Positions 44,834 to 54,559 of a stretch of DNA of 64,000 bases are shown piece by piece. The DNA is taken from contig OY729418.1 of NCBI GenBank assembly GCA_963422275.1, positions 124,001-188,000 of the forward strand. The letters are read 5' to 3'. The position numbers and the translations under genes were made by a program. Under the pieces are notes generated by a model that worked only from the letters and a program-made list of their open reading frames with translations, was not told the DNA's origin and searched no databases. How positions within the stretch are numbered: the stretch's first letter is position 1; each line of letters opens with the position of its first letter. Origin of the DNA: G963422275 sp963422275. Its GTDB lineage: Bacteria > Pseudomonadota > Alphaproteobacteria > Rhodobacterales > Rhodobacteraceae.

Positions 44834-46087
44834 ATGCCTGCAATCTGTTGCGACTGCGAACTTCCTTTTGAATGCGGCGCACGCTGCCCATCCTGCCGCT
44901 CGCCGCGAGTGGTCGCCCATCCTGAATTGCGTGAGTTGTCGATCGCGCACCTAGACTGTGACGCGTTCTACGCCGCAATCGAAAAACGCGACAATCCGGA
45001 TCTCCGCACCAAGCCGGTCATTGTCGGAGGTGCCAAGCGCGGCGTGGTTTCGACCGCATGCTACATAGCTAGGGTCAAAGGCGTGCACTCAGCCATGCCG
45101 ATGTTCAAGGCAAGAAGACTCTGCCCCGAAGCCGTAATCGTCAAGCCAAGAATGGAAGCCTACGTGCAGGCATCTCGAAAGATTCAGGCACTGATGGGCG
45201 AGCTCACCCCAGCCATCGAACCGCTGTCACTCGACGAAGCATTTCTCGATTTGTCCGGAACGGAGAAACTTCACGGTGCGGTGCCTGCTGTCCTGCTCAT
45301 CCGACTCGTGAACCAGATCGAGCGGGAAGTTGGCGTGACAGGCTCCGTCGGTCTTTCGCACAACAAGTTTTTGGCAAAGCTTGCATCTGACCTGGACAAG
45401 CCAAAGGGGTTTTCCGTGATCGGAAAAGCTGAAACCTTTGAGTTTATTTCTGATCTTCCCGTGGCGCGGATCTGGGGCGTGGGAGCGACAACGCAGGCGA
45501 AACTGCACAAAAACGGGATTTACACCTTCGGCGACCTGCGCCGTCTCGAGCGCAGCGAACTCATGGCGGCATTCGGAGAGTGGGGCGCCAAGCTTTGGAA
45601 TCTGTCTAGGGGAAAGGACTGCAGAAGAGTGCTTCCGACCCGCGTGACGAAGAGCATATCCAACGAATTGACCTTCTTCGAGGACACGTCAGACGAGGCC
45701 ATTCTAGACGGGCACGTCTGGCGACTCTCGGAACGCGTCTCAGACCGCGCCAAGGCCAAGGGATACTCCGGTCGTATTGTAACGTTGAAGGTGAAGAGAT
45801 CGGATTTCAAGCTGTTCACAAAACGGGCTACCCTTAAGCACCCGACCCAAATGGCGGAACTTATCTATGCAACCGCGCGGAGCCTCTTCGATGCCGTGAA
45901 GCATCAAAGCCCCTTCCGTTTGGTTGGTGTAGGAATTAGCGGGATCGGCATGGCAACGGGCAACGAAACCGAAGGAGACCTTCTCGACCCGAATCGGGGA
46001 CGCCGCATTCGAACCGAATTGGCAACCGACAGCATCCGCAGAAAATTCGGCAAGAATGCCATAATGAAGGGAAGAGCTCTTCGCTGA
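44834..46087 (+). CDS. dinB: DNA polymerase IV with N-terminal zinc ribbon
   Basis: 417 residues. The N-terminus has two Cys pairs (CCDC and CPSC), a small zinc ribbon often seen on alphaproteobacterial DinB. The Y-family palm follows: IAHLDCDAFYAAIE with the first metal Asp, and PLSLDEAFLDLSG with the catalytic Asp-Glu. VGLSHNKFLAKLASD is the thumb, and the little finger extends to about residue 390. It performs error-prone bypass of lesions. It lies 61 bases after pyrF and meets the next gene tail to tail with two bases between. Confidence 0.93.
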   Translation: MPAICCDCELPFECGARCPSCRSPRVVAHPELRELSIAHLDCDAFYAAIEKRDNPDLRTKPVIVGGAKRGVVSTACYIARVKGVHSAMPMFKARRLCPEAVIVKPRMEAYVQASRKIQALMGELTPAIEPLSLDEAFLDLSGTEKLHGAVPAVLLIRLVNQIEREVGVTGSVGLSHNKFLAKLASDLDKPKGFSVIGKAETFEFISDLPVARIWGVGATTQAKLHKNGIYTFGDLRRLERSELMAAFGEWGAKLWNLSRGKDCRRVLPTRVTKSISNELTFFEDTSDEAILDGHVWRLSERVSDRAKAKGYSGRIVTLKVKRSDFKLFTKRATLKHPTQMAELIYATARSLFDAVKHQSPFRLVGVGISGIGMATGNETEGDLLDPNRGRRIRTELATDSIRRKFGKNAIMKGRALR

Positions 46088-46089
46088 AC

Positions 46090-46950
46090 TCATTCTGCGA
46101 CAATCGGAAAGCGACTCCGGCCAAGGTCCACGAGGTGCTCCATCGCTCCAGCAAGTCTGCGCCGGGTGTCATCGAACCGTGAGTTGGGGACAATGGACGC
46201 TTCGTCCAGATAGAGCGAGCGGTCCACTTCGATCTGGACTGCATGACGTTGCCGTTCTGGGAGTCCGTATCTTTGAACCGTGTACGCGCCAGAGTACTGA
46301 ACATTCTTGGCAACCCTGAAGCCTGCTTCCGCGAATGCTGCCTCAGTCCATTCGATGATCTCGAGGCCGCAGGCACGGCCGTGCCTGTCGCCCAAAATGA
46401 TGTCGGGCTTGATGTTTCCCATGAAGGTTTCCGAAACCATTGAGTCGTGGGGCATCGAATGGCAGTCGAACAGCACTGCCTGACCCAACCTTGCGACGGT
46501 CGCGTCCACGATTTCTTGCAGTGCGTCGTGATAAGGAAAAAAGAAGTCCGTTATTCGGCTTTCCGCCTCCTCGCGACTCAGCAGGCCCGAGTAAATTGCT
46601 TGATCACTTGAAACGATTCTTGGAATGACACCTAGGCCAACTCGCGTGCGGGGCGTGCTGACCGACCTTCTCAATCCCTCGATCAATTCCGGATCGAGCT
46701 CGTCGGGATTGCGGTTTAGATCAATGAAGGCGCGCGGTATGTCGGCACACAGAAAGGGTGCACCGAGCCGCGGCGCTTCGGCAAACAACCGGTCAACGTA
46801 AGCGTCTTCGGAAAGCCTGATCTCACGGTCATCGAGTCTAGTCTGTCTCATCAAATGCGATAGATAGTTTCGACCGCTGTGCGGAGAGGAAAAGACCGCA
46901 GAGGTCGTTTGCTTTTCAGGCATGGTCAGGTGGTACGGCGCTTCACTCAT
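46090..46950 (-). CDS. N-formylglutamate amidohydrolase family protein
   Basis: 286 residues with the family hallmarks FSSPHSGRNY near the N-terminus (metal-binding His), DAYVDRLF and FIDLNRNPDELDP, then VLFDCHSMPH and DIILGDRHGRACG, and QIEVDRSLYLDE near the end. Members hydrolyse N-formyl-glutamate in histidine breakdown, but many are general N-formyl or acyl amidohydrolases. No hut genes are nearby, so the substrate is uncertain. Cytoplasmic, intact. Confidence 0.88.
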   Translation of the reverse strand: MSEAPYHLTMPEKQTTSAVFSSPHSGRNYLSHLMRQTRLDDREIRLSEDAYVDRLFAEAPRLGAPFLCADIPRAFIDLNRNPDELDPELIEGLRRSVSTPRTRVGLGVIPRIVSSDQAIYSGLLSREEAESRITDFFFPYHDALQEIVDATVARLGQAVLFDCHSMPHDSMVSETFMGNIKPDIILGDRHGRACGLEIIEWTEAAFAEAGFRVAKNVQYSGAYTVQRYGLPERQRHAVQIEVDRSLYLDEASIVPNSRFDDTRRRLAGAMEHLVDLGRSRFPIVAE

Positions 46951-47421
46951 TTGCGACTTTCAACGTTCATTGCCGCTTCTTTGTACCTTGCTATAAAATT
47001 GCCTAAGGTTCCGGAAACTCCGTGGCGGGTCAGTTTGCCGACTGCCATTGATTGCACCGCCCTTCCCTGGCGAGAGCATCCTCTTTTGGAGACGACAACG
47101 AGACCCCGTCTCTTGCTCTGAGCTGTTGCTGTTGACGTTCAACGCCATCGCTCTTGTCAGATTCCCGTCGGAATTTAAAGCAGCCGGCTGAGGTCCGACT
47201 TGCATCTTATGGCTGGGATATCTCACAGACATAACTTCAGAACTCGACCGCTGAACCAATGCGTGGTCTCTTATCAATGAATGACAGTTTGGAATGGACT
47301 AGAGCATGCAAAGCATGTCAATTGATGACACATTCCGTCAATATTCGCTTGCAATGGGTGCCGGCATCGCATATCCGTGTTTACTTGGACTTGGGCCATG
47401 GCTGTCTTGCCTTGGTTTGGA
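46951..47421. other. Intergenic region before tRNA-Val
   Basis: No gene is supported on either strand. The region should hold the promoters of the amidohydrolase gene (minus) and tRNA-Val (plus). TTGATGACACATTCCG near 47318 and TTGGACTTGGGCCATGG near 47386 are possible elements but not strong ones. Confidence 0.3.
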
Positions 47422-47496
47422 GGGTGCGTAGCTCAGCGGTAGAGTACTACGTTGACATCGTAGGGGTCACTGGTTCGATCCCAGTCGCACCCACCA
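47422..47496 (+). tRNA. tRNA-Val (GAC)
   Basis: 75 nucleotides beginning GGGTGCGTAGCTCAGCGG, with anticodon stem CTACG/CGTAG, loop TTGACAT and T arm GGTTCGATCC. The acceptor stem closes with CGCACCC and CCA is encoded. It reads GUC and GUU codons. Confidence 0.94.
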
Positions 47497-47564
47497 TCAC
47501 ACCTTTGAGCGGTCATACGTGAAATGGTGCAGGTCAAAGGTGTCGCAAAACAGGAGAAAGGGCC

Positions 47565-47690
47565 ATGAAGGTCAAGAATTCGCTTCGGTCGCTCAAGGCG
47601 CGTCACCGGCAGTGCCGTGTAGTTCGGCGGAAAGGCCGAGTCTACGTCATCAACAAGCATCAGAAACGGTTCAAGGCCCGTCAAGGATGA
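47565..47690 (+). CDS. rpmJ: Ribosomal protein L36, zinc-free type
   Basis: 41 residues: MKVKNSLRSLKARHRQCRVV and then RRKGRVYVINKHQKRFKARQG. The length and the YVINK..QKRFKARQG end are those of the common proteobacterial L36, with one Cys and no full four-Cys zinc site. AGGAGAAAGG lies just upstream of the ATG. It is a single gene next to tRNA-Val, as in many Alphaproteobacteria where rpmJ stands alone. Confidence 0.93.
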   Translation: MKVKNSLRSLKARHRQCRVVRRKGRVYVINKHQKRFKARQG

Positions 47691-47804
47691 CGAACTGACG
47701 TCGCGCACTTCAGTGCGACACAGATATCCAAGCGATCTTCGCCTGTTTCCTGATGGGATACAGGCAGTTGAGTGGGCAGTCGAACCTGGCTGCCAGCAGT
47801 TTGC

Positions 47805-48101
47805 TCAGCAGAGTTCCAGCACTTGAGGCTTCGAACCTGATTGCCTTCGAATCTCTCCTCGAACCTCCAATTCGAGCTTGACAGTCGCCACGTGCCAGCC
47901 GACCGATCCGATTCGCTTCCGCACCGAGTCATCGAGACGGTCCCTAACGCGTTCGGTCAAATTGCCAAAAAGCACCGGACCCTCGGCAAGCTCATCGAGA
48001 ATCGCCTCTCGGACCGCATCGAATTTCCACCTCGGAATTCGGGTCTGTCCCGGTTTTCCAGGATTTGGCGTCCGGCACGCCACGCGGTCATCTTCCGGCA
48101 T
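47805..48101 (-). CDS. DUF6958-like small conserved protein
   Basis: 98 residues: TPNPGKPGQTRIPRWKFDAVREAIL, then GNLTERVRDRLDD, IGSVGWHVATVKLELEVRGEIRR and a short end. This pattern is a widespread small conserved protein that I know as DUF6958. It looks like a winged-helix fold (three helices then VKLELEVRGEI hairpin), which hints at nucleic-acid binding, but no function is established to my knowledge. The assignment is from memory of the motif. Confidence 0.7.
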   Translation of the reverse strand: MPEDDRVACRTPNPGKPGQTRIPRWKFDAVREAILDELAEGPVLFGNLTERVRDRLDDSVRKRIGSVGWHVATVKLELEVRGEIRRQSGSKPQVLELC

Positions 48102-48228
48102 GCTGTGTCCCTCCTTTTCTGTTCTGAGGCATAACCGTTCTGGATTTCGGGCAGTCTATAGGTTCCCAGATTGTCTCGGCGCAACACGTGCTCAAACGTT
48201 CGGTTGAACAAGATGCATCTTGCTCCGA

Positions 48229-49314
48229 CTACGGCTCGATTGCCACCGAACGGCCGGAACGCGCTGATTCTTCAGCCGCCAGCGCGAATCGCAACACCTG
48301 CCGTCCTTGGCGGGCAGTCAGCACGGGGTCGCCGCCATTAGTCAGCACATCGAGAAAGTGCCGGGTCGAAAGAATGAAGCTTTGCTCCCAACCTGTCGCG
48401 ACATTGCCAAAGGTCGTCAACGCGCCATCCCTGTAGAGGGCAACGGGCGGCTCGCATCCGAGCCTTCCATGGCCGCCGTTGATCCAGATGATTCCCTTGG
48501 TCCCAGTGATTTCGACTCTATCATCCTGAGCGTAGAGACGAGTGGCGATCTCAAGGTCAGGGGAATAAACCACCTCGATATTGCCCATCCTGTTGCCGGG
48601 GAAGCGGAACGACACCTGCGCCGGCGCGTCCAGAGTTGCACCGTTCCAAGGCGAGTCCAAAACCTGCGTCTCGCCTATGAAGGCATGGACCTCTTCTGGA
48701 TTGCCCATAAAATGCCAAGCCAGCGCAAACTTATGATGACCATCGTCGAACACAAGCGGGCCGCCCCCGCTAAGTTCGCGATTCTTGCGCCATGCAATCG
48801 CCGATTCGGGCACATCCCAAGCAGTCTCGCTCTTGCCCGCATTCGACTTGATCCGGATCGATAGAGGTGTGCCGATTGCGCCGCTGTCCACCAGCTCCCT
48901 AGCCTTGATGACCGGCGGGAAGAATATGAAATTCTCGAATATCTTGAATGGGCGGTCGGATGCATCGGCGGCAGTTACCAGTTGGTCCGCATCATTAAGC
49001 GACACGCACATCGGCTTTTGGAGGGACACGATCTTGCCAGCCTCTATGGCACTCAGAGCTGCTGGCAGATGCAAGTGATGAGGCAGGAGAATTTCGACCA
49101 AGTCGACATCCGAGCGGTCCAAGAGCGCATCGTAGTCATCCAGAATAGCGACATCCTCGCATCCCCATTCTTGGGCCTTCCTTGACACCAGTTTTGCATC
49201 GCAGTCGCAAAGCGCGACGATCTGCGCCAGCGGGTTCCTCAAATATTCGATGGCATGAAGATCGGAGATCCTTCCAGTCCCAATGATTCCGACCTTGATG
49301 GGCGGGCTGCTCAT
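48229..49314 (-). CDS. Gfo/Idh/MocA-family NAD(P)-dependent dehydrogenase
   Basis: 361 residues. The Rossmann start KVGIIGTGRISDLHAIEYLRN holds the GxGxxx nucleotide site. LLPHHLHLPAALSAIEAGKIVSLQKPMCVS includes the conserved EKP-like motif (QKP here, with the catalytic Lys). IAWRKNRELSGGGPLVFDDGHHK matches the active-site G-G-x3-D-x3-H pattern of the C-terminal domain. Such enzymes oxidise sugars, inositols or related compounds; the substrate is unknown. It stands alone, next to insertion-sequence remnants. Confidence 0.88.
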   Translation of the reverse strand: MSSPPIKVGIIGTGRISDLHAIEYLRNPLAQIVALCDCDAKLVSRKAQEWGCEDVAILDDYDALLDRSDVDLVEILLPHHLHLPAALSAIEAGKIVSLQKPMCVSLNDADQLVTAADASDRPFKIFENFIFFPPVIKARELVDSGAIGTPLSIRIKSNAGKSETAWDVPESAIAWRKNRELSGGGPLVFDDGHHKFALAWHFMGNPEEVHAFIGETQVLDSPWNGATLDAPAQVSFRFPGNRMGNIEVVYSPDLEIATRLYAQDDRVEITGTKGIIWINGGHGRLGCEPPVALYRDGALTTFGNVATGWEQSFILSTRHFLDVLTNGGDPVLTARQGRQVLRFALAAEESARSGRSVAIEP

Positions 49315-49544
49315 GTTTTGTGCTCCTCCTGGTTTTCGCTAGAAATCACAGATTATATTGTGCCGAGGATATCACCATTGCCTTGCCATGGACCAAGCTG
49401 TCGGATCCATGCCGCATCTTGTCGCAGTTTTGCAAGTTTCATCGTTTAAGGCCCCCGGCTCCGCAACGCGCAAACCCAATCACAAGACCGTTTCGAAATC
49501 CCCCGTCCCTGGACATGTCGTGCTGACAAGCGTTGCAAGCACTT

Positions 49545-50390
49545 GTTCTATGTTCAGAAGAGCCAGATAGATTTCTTCCTGACAATGGTGGCCGAGCATG
49601 TGGCTCCGGACAATGCACTTCGAAAGGTGAACGCCCTGATGAACTGGCAATGTCTGGCAGCGACCCGCAGTCCAGTGCGCTTGCGCCCGGTAAATACCGA
49701 CTGCGATGTCGATCCGATGATCCGGGGCGCTTCCGCAAGGCCAGTGGCGCTCGCTGGTGAACCGGATGCTTGAGCGTGCCCCGCCCGCACGACTATCTGC
49801 CGGTTCCGTCGGCTGTCTGTGCAGCGCCGGTCTTGACGAGGCGTTTCTGCCGGAGGTCAATCGCTAGTTGCACGAGCATGGCCTGAGGATGAGCATGCCG
49901 GTGGCGGTTGTCGATTCGACCATCGTGGCGAGCGCGGCGCGTCTGCGCGGCTAGGTTGAGATTGTCGTCGAGAATCGTGCAAGGGGAGACGCTTGGGGTT
50001 TCGGTGTCCGAGCAGTTCTCGGCAGGTCCAGACGCCCGCTGACCGAGGAAGGGCGGTCGCTGTCGTTTCGGCCGCAAGGGGTGCATGCACAATTAACGAA
50101 GAGGGCTTTGCGGAGCGGGTTTCGGTGCACCCGGGTAAATCCTCCGATCCAGCATCGCAGGTACTTCGACTGGCTGATGGCGCAACGGCAGTGAATCGTG
50201 GAGCAAACCTTCAAGACAATGGCCCCGAATCTACCCGATGGGTGTCTCGGCGTATGAAACCGTGCTCGCAGGTGCCAAGGCCGCTGCCGGAAGGCTCCGC
50301 AGTCCCCCATCGGCAACCGTCAAGCGCACAACCAGCTCCGGAAATCGCAATGCAGAAAGAAATGCCCGCTTTTGCAACGGACCTCTAGAG
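49545..50390 (+). pseudogene. IS5-like transposase remnant, multiply broken
   Basis: Pieces of an IS5-type transposase appear across frames. QIDFFLTMVAEHVAPDNALR is the N-terminal region. LHEHGLRMSMPVAVVDSTIV with the first catalytic Asp, RARGDAWGFGVRA, and QRRYFDWLMAQ and IVEQTFKTMA near the Glu end follow. Stops interrupt at 49865, 49952 and later. The end, 50260-50390, is repeated in similar form at 54580-54750. Confidence 0.65.
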
Positions 50391-50828
50391 TATTTCCCGT
50401 CGTAACAGCAGCCCTCCCCGGAGCAATCGCCAACATTTTGAGCATGACAGGGGAGTCCGTTCAACATACATTCAGGTGTGCAAACAAACATGCCAAAATC
50501 ACTTCAAGATCTTGCCTACCGTTTCCTAGTTCCAGAAAACGGTACATGTCGGCTCCGCGAAGCTCTTATGGCATGCTTCTTCGACGGGCAGGGCATCGCC
50601 CCGGTCAACTGGCGCTTTGGGTGCGCGACGGTAAATCTGCACGTCTGGCGAGCCGCTTCCATCAACCAAACCGACCGTCCCATTTTCTTTCCAGGCCACA
50701 GCGGCCGACGCGCTCTGCAGACGGGGCTTCCATCAGCTTGGCAGCCACACGCTCGAGCTCCGCTTCCCTTGAACGCCAACCCGTTCAAGCCGACCGCCAA
50801 GAATCAAGGCTAGAGAGTACAAGCTGGA
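50391..50828. other. Stretch without a supportable gene
   Basis: A frame from 50478 to 50813 gives no recognisable protein. The stretch follows an IS remnant and precedes the saccharopine dehydrogenase gene, so its last 100 bases should contain that promoter and ribosome-binding site (AGAGTACAAGCTGG before ATG 50829). Confidence 0.3.
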
Positions 50829-51884
50829 ATGCGGCCTACAGTCCATTTGCGGTCAGAGACCCGAAGCCAAGAACGACGTGCCGCCATTAGTCCCGCTGGA
50901 GCGGAAGAGTTGCTTCAGAAGGGTTTCACCGTGGTCGTGGAAGAATCCCGATCCCGAGTCTTTCCCATCGGAGACTATGCCGCAGTCGGTTGCGGGATTT
51001 CCCCTGCCGGGAACTGGATTTCGGCAGGCGGTGAGCGCTTCGTTCTGGGCTTGAAGGAACTCCCGGAGAGTCCGGCTGCCTTGAGGCACAGGCACATAAT
51101 GTTCGGTCACGCATTCAAGCAGCAGCCGAGCGCCGAAAAGTTGCTGAGGAGGTTTCAGCGCGGCGGCGGAATCCTCTACGATATTGAATATCTCACCGAT
51201 GACAGCGGACATCGCCTTGCGGCGTTCGGATATTGGGCGGGGTATGCAGGCGCCGCGGTTACCCTCATGGCGTGGGCGACTGCAAAGGTTGGAGCTGACC
51301 TTCCAGATCTCGCTTCTTCACATCTTGGCAGAATTGATTTGCAAAGAGCTGTAGAGCAGAGCCTCCAATTGGTGGAAGACAGGCCCAAGGTAATCATCGT
51401 TGGCATGGGTCGCACTGGATCTGGAGCCCGTGAACTATGCGCCAATTTCGATCTCGATATCACAGGGTACGATATCGCGGAAACTTCGGGAGGCGGTCCA
51501 TTTCCCGAAATCCTCGAGCACGATATTTTCCTGAATTGCGTGCTTGCAAGCGAAAGCACCCCAACGTTCCTAGATCTGGCTGGCGTGAATGCAAGCAGAC
51601 GGCTGCGCACCGTTGGCGACATAGCGTGCGATCCTGGCAGCCCGTTCAACCCTGTCCCGATTTACGACCACGTGACGTCTTTCGCGCAACCGGCCATTCG
51701 GGTTGGCGACGACCCTCCCCTAGATGTCATCGCAATTGACAATCTTCCATCCCTGCTGCCAGCGGAGTCATCGCTTGATTTCTCGAGACAGCTGTTGCCT
51801 CAGCTTGAAAAACTCGGTCAGGAAGACAGTGCGGTTTGGAACCGAGCTCGACACGAGTTCGAAAGGCACATGAGAACGATCTGA
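50829..51884 (+). CDS. Saccharopine dehydrogenase, NAD+ L-lysine-forming type
   Basis: 351 residues. The N-terminal AlaDH/PNT-like domain (TVHLRSETRSQERRAAISPAGAEELLQKGF, LGLKELPE, HIMFGHAFKQQP) and the nucleotide domain (PKVIIVGMGRTGSGA) match LYS1-type saccharopine dehydrogenases. GYWAGYAGAAVTLMAWA lies between. The enzyme interconverts saccharopine with lysine and 2-oxoglutarate. In Alphaproteobacteria it is usually paired with a second dehydrogenase, as here 11 bases downstream, in lysine breakdown or synthesis by the saccharopine route. Intact. Confidence 0.88.
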   Translation: MRPTVHLRSETRSQERRAAISPAGAEELLQKGFTVVVEESRSRVFPIGDYAAVGCGISPAGNWISAGGERFVLGLKELPESPAALRHRHIMFGHAFKQQPSAEKLLRRFQRGGGILYDIEYLTDDSGHRLAAFGYWAGYAGAAVTLMAWATAKVGADLPDLASSHLGRIDLQRAVEQSLQLVEDRPKVIIVGMGRTGSGARELCANFDLDITGYDIAETSGGGPFPEILEHDIFLNCVLASESTPTFLDLAGVNASRRLRTVGDIACDPGSPFNPVPIYDHVTSFAQPAIRVGDDPPLDVIAIDNLPSLLPAESSLDFSRQLLPQLEKLGQEDSAVWNRARHEFERHMRTI

Positions 51885-51895
51885 AGGAGACTTGA

Positions 51896-53041
51896 ATGGC
51901 GATGATTCACTGGGTCGGCACCGGAATGTCCTCAATTCCCGGTCTCAGACGGCTCATCGAGACCGGAAGGGACGTGACCGTATGGAACCGCACTCTCGAC
52001 ACAGCACGAAAGAATGTAGGGGACATCACGGAACGAATCCGAGAGTTCACCTTAGACAGGCTGGCGAGTGCGCTTGGGCCTGGAGATGTCGCCGTTTCAA
52101 TGCTTCCAGCAGACATGCACGTGCCGGTCGCTCAGGCATGCCTTTCCTCCGGTGCCCATTTCGCTTCATCGTCGTATGTGTCATCTGAACTGAAATCCTT
52201 GGATAAATCTGCGAAGGAGCTTGGCCTGACTTTTGTGAACGAAGCCGGGTTGGACCCCGGAATTGACCACATGATGGCGCACTGGCTGGTGTCCGACTAC
52301 AAGGCTTCGCCCGCCTTCAATGAGAACAACGAGATCTCATTCATTTCTTGCTGCGGCGGCTTCCCGAAGTTTCCAAACGCCTTCCGGTACAAGTTCAGCT
52401 GGTCTCCTGTCGCGGTGCTGCGAGCACTGAAGTCCCCCTCACGATCGATTTCCGGTGGAGAGGTCATCGAGGTCGCGCGTCCTTGGGAGGCAGTTTCGAA
52501 ATATGCAGTCCCTCTGCATGAACCCGAAAAATTCGAGCTCTATCCGAATCGCGACTCACTGCCCTTTGTTGAGCAGTATGAAATGGGTGTCGATTGGAAT
52601 ATCAAGAATTTTGTGCGTGGAACCCTTCGCCTAGACGGATGGTCTAAGGCTTGGTCCGAGGTCTTTTCAATAATTGGCAACCCAAAGGCGGCAGAGGATG
52701 AGCAACAGTTGCTGCAATTGGCGTCCAGGCTGTGGGCCGAGAATGCGTATGCTGCCGGCGAACCTGACCGCGTGGTGCTCTGCGTGTCCCTTTCAGCGGA
52801 AAAGGATGGAGTCCTGGGCTACTCCAAGACGTGGGCGCTTGACGCTTGGGGCGACGGGCGCGGAACCGCGATGGCGCGATTGGTGTCAATACCGCTTTCA
52901 CATGTTGTCGAGGCCGTGCTGGAAGGAAAGATTGACCATGGCGTGTGCACACCACCGAGTGACCCTCTTCTTGTTCAAAACTGGTTGGAAGAAGTCAAGA
53001 TAATCGCACAGCACTGCTTCATCGCTGAACCTGCGACTTAA
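51896..53041 (+). CDS. Saccharopine dehydrogenase family protein, glutamate-forming (LYS9-like)
   Basis: 381 residues from ATG 51896, with AAGGAGA eight bases upstream. IHWVGTGMSSIPGLRRLIETG is a Rossmann start. PGDVAVSMLPADMHVPVAQACL, FVNEAGLDPGIDHMMAHWLV and ISCCGGFPKFPNAFRYKFSWSP are hallmarks of saccharopine reductase, which links glutamate and 2-aminoadipate semialdehyde. It pairs with the upstream gene so that together they connect lysine to 2-aminoadipate semialdehyde. No second DH domain as in plant bifunctional proteins. Confidence 0.88.
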   Translation: MAMIHWVGTGMSSIPGLRRLIETGRDVTVWNRTLDTARKNVGDITERIREFTLDRLASALGPGDVAVSMLPADMHVPVAQACLSSGAHFASSSYVSSELKSLDKSAKELGLTFVNEAGLDPGIDHMMAHWLVSDYKASPAFNENNEISFISCCGGFPKFPNAFRYKFSWSPVAVLRALKSPSRSISGGEVIEVARPWEAVSKYAVPLHEPEKFELYPNRDSLPFVEQYEMGVDWNIKNFVRGTLRLDGWSKAWSEVFSIIGNPKAAEDEQQLLQLASRLWAENAYAAGEPDRVVLCVSLSAEKDGVLGYSKTWALDAWGDGRGTAMARLVSIPLSHVVEAVLEGKIDHGVCTPPSDPLLVQNWLEEVKIIAQHCFIAEPAT

Positions 53042-53165
53042 GTCGACCGGCTCTTGCGCGCGATTTCCTAAGCAGGCCAACTGCTCCATCGAGTCGCGAT
53101 GCCACTCGCGAGGTCGGACCAAACCTCATCGAATCAGTGTCTTGATTGCTTTTCGCAAAACTTCC

Positions 53166-53492
53166 CTAGGTCATGTACTCATTAGTTTTGATCCAGAGGC
53201 GGATGCAGGCGAGGGCGATTGCGGCGAGGAAGTTTCTTGCGAGCTTGTGATCGCGGGTCGCGATGCCTCGGAAGTGCTTGAGCTTGTTGAAGAAACGTTC
53301 GACGAGGGTCCGATGGCGTGATCCGAGTCCCCTTTTTTCCGCCCGCGGCGTGCCGGTGCGCAGGATGTGAAAGATCCCGCCGATCGCCCGCCGGTCGTCC
53401 ACCCGCGGAACGCCCCGCTGCTTGTCAGGCGGCAACGGCGAGATGATCGCCCATTCCGCATCCGTCAGACCGTGACGGCCCTGCATCCTCAA
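53166..53492 (-). pseudogene. IS5-family (IS427-like) transposase with central deletion
   Basis: MQGRHGLTDAEWAIISPLPP and VDDRRAIGGIFHILRTG are the N-terminus of IS427-type OrfA. The frame then jumps to GSRHRTLVERFFNKLKHFRG, then ATRDHKLARNFLAAIALACI, the C-terminal catalytic Glu region. About 150 residues including the two catalytic Asp are missing. Flanked on the upstream side by another IS remnant. Confidence 0.75.
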
Positions 53493-53523
53493 ACTTCCGC
53501 TGTTTGGAAGCTTGAATCACATC

Positions 53524-53916
53524 AGAGCCGGAAAGAAAATCCCCTTTTCCTTTATAAGTACACGACCTAGACCAGACAGCGGGCTGCGTTCGGGGGCGAC
53601 CATGGCACCGCGAAGTTTGACGGCGAGCATCCAGGCACTGCGACAAGATCCGATCCCGAGCTTCTTCTGCAACTGCAAGGCGGAGATGCCGCTTGGTTCG
53701 GTGCAGGAGGGTGCCGGCGGCGACCGAGGCTTGGCGATGGCAGCAGGCGCACTCGAAGCTGTGCGGCCCGGTCTTCAGCTGCCACCCGCGGTCGTGGACG
53801 CAGGCGAGACACCGGAAGCCGTTCGGCCATCGGACGGCGACGAGCCACCGGGCGCAGGCGTCGTCGTCGGGGAACCGGCGCTGGAAGGCAATGAGGCTGG
53901 CGGGGATTTCGGTCAT
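53524..53916 (-). pseudogene. IS1595-family transposase, N-terminal part
   Basis: ATG 53916 opens MTEIPASLIAFQRRFPDDDA and CARWLVAVRWPNGFRCLACV, with the four-Cys zinc ribbon (CLAC...CACC) typical of IS1595. The frame is lost after AAGTLLHRTK. A shifted frame continues LQLQKKLGIGSCRSAWMLAVKLRGAMV to about 53570. The DDE domain is missing. Confidence 0.75.
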
Positions 53917-53939
53917 GGGACGGTTCCACGTCAAGAATG

Positions 53940-54533
53940 TCATGCGAACATTCCATCACCCGACATCCCGGACACAATGCCTTGTGTCGCAGGAACCATG
54001 TGGATAAGTAGTTCCTGTAATTTGCGAGCCCAAGGTCTCCCGGGGTGAAGCGAATTCCAGTAACTTCTTTCACCGTTATATCTTCCACTGCCTGGATCGT
54101 GGTCCCCAAAGCCATCCAGGTAACAGTTCCAGACAGGTTTGCAGTAATCAGTAAGGAATCGTTCCGCTAACGTGATCCAGACAGGAACCACAGCAAGGCA
54201 TTGGAGCCGGAAATCGTCAACATTGAGATTGCCTGTCAGTTCAATTGATCGTGCATGTTCCCGCAATCTGCTTCTAAGCACTGGAACTGTTTCGTCTATT
54301 GCATCGCCCTTTCGTGATCCCGGAGGAATTACCTTTCCGACGTAGATTGGCTTCGTTCTGTCTCGGATTTGATCTTATAATGGAAATGAGCCAGTATAGA
54401 ACAACGAGTATATGCCGAGACCTTGAATGTGGTTTGCTGAACCCAATGGCAATACATCCTGCTTTTCGAAGTACATTGCAAGCCCAGCCATCAGGTTGTC
54501 ATAGGTAAGTGGATCATAGAGTTTGATGACCAT
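53940..54533 (-). pseudogene. Eco29kI-like GIY-YIG restriction endonuclease, one in-frame stop
   Basis: ATG 54533 opens MVIKLYDPLTYDNLMAGLAM. GLGIYSLFYTG is the GIY-YIG motif, and KPIYVGKVIPPGSRKG, LRSRLREHARSIE, then DDFRLQCLAVV and LTDYCKPVWN follow, ending with LDGFGDHDPGSGRYN and LHPGRPWA. These are the landmarks of Eco29kI-type endonucleases in order, with Tyr, Arg and Glu/Asn catalytic positions apparently kept. A TAA at 54375-54377 falls after TGSFPL, where a Tyr is expected. Length of 197 codons is close to the 214 of Eco29kI. No cognate methyltransferase is seen in the window, so an active nuclease would be dangerous, and loss of function makes sense. Confidence 0.7.
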
Positions 54534-54559
54534 GGCTGGCGCAACTCAACAATCGATTC

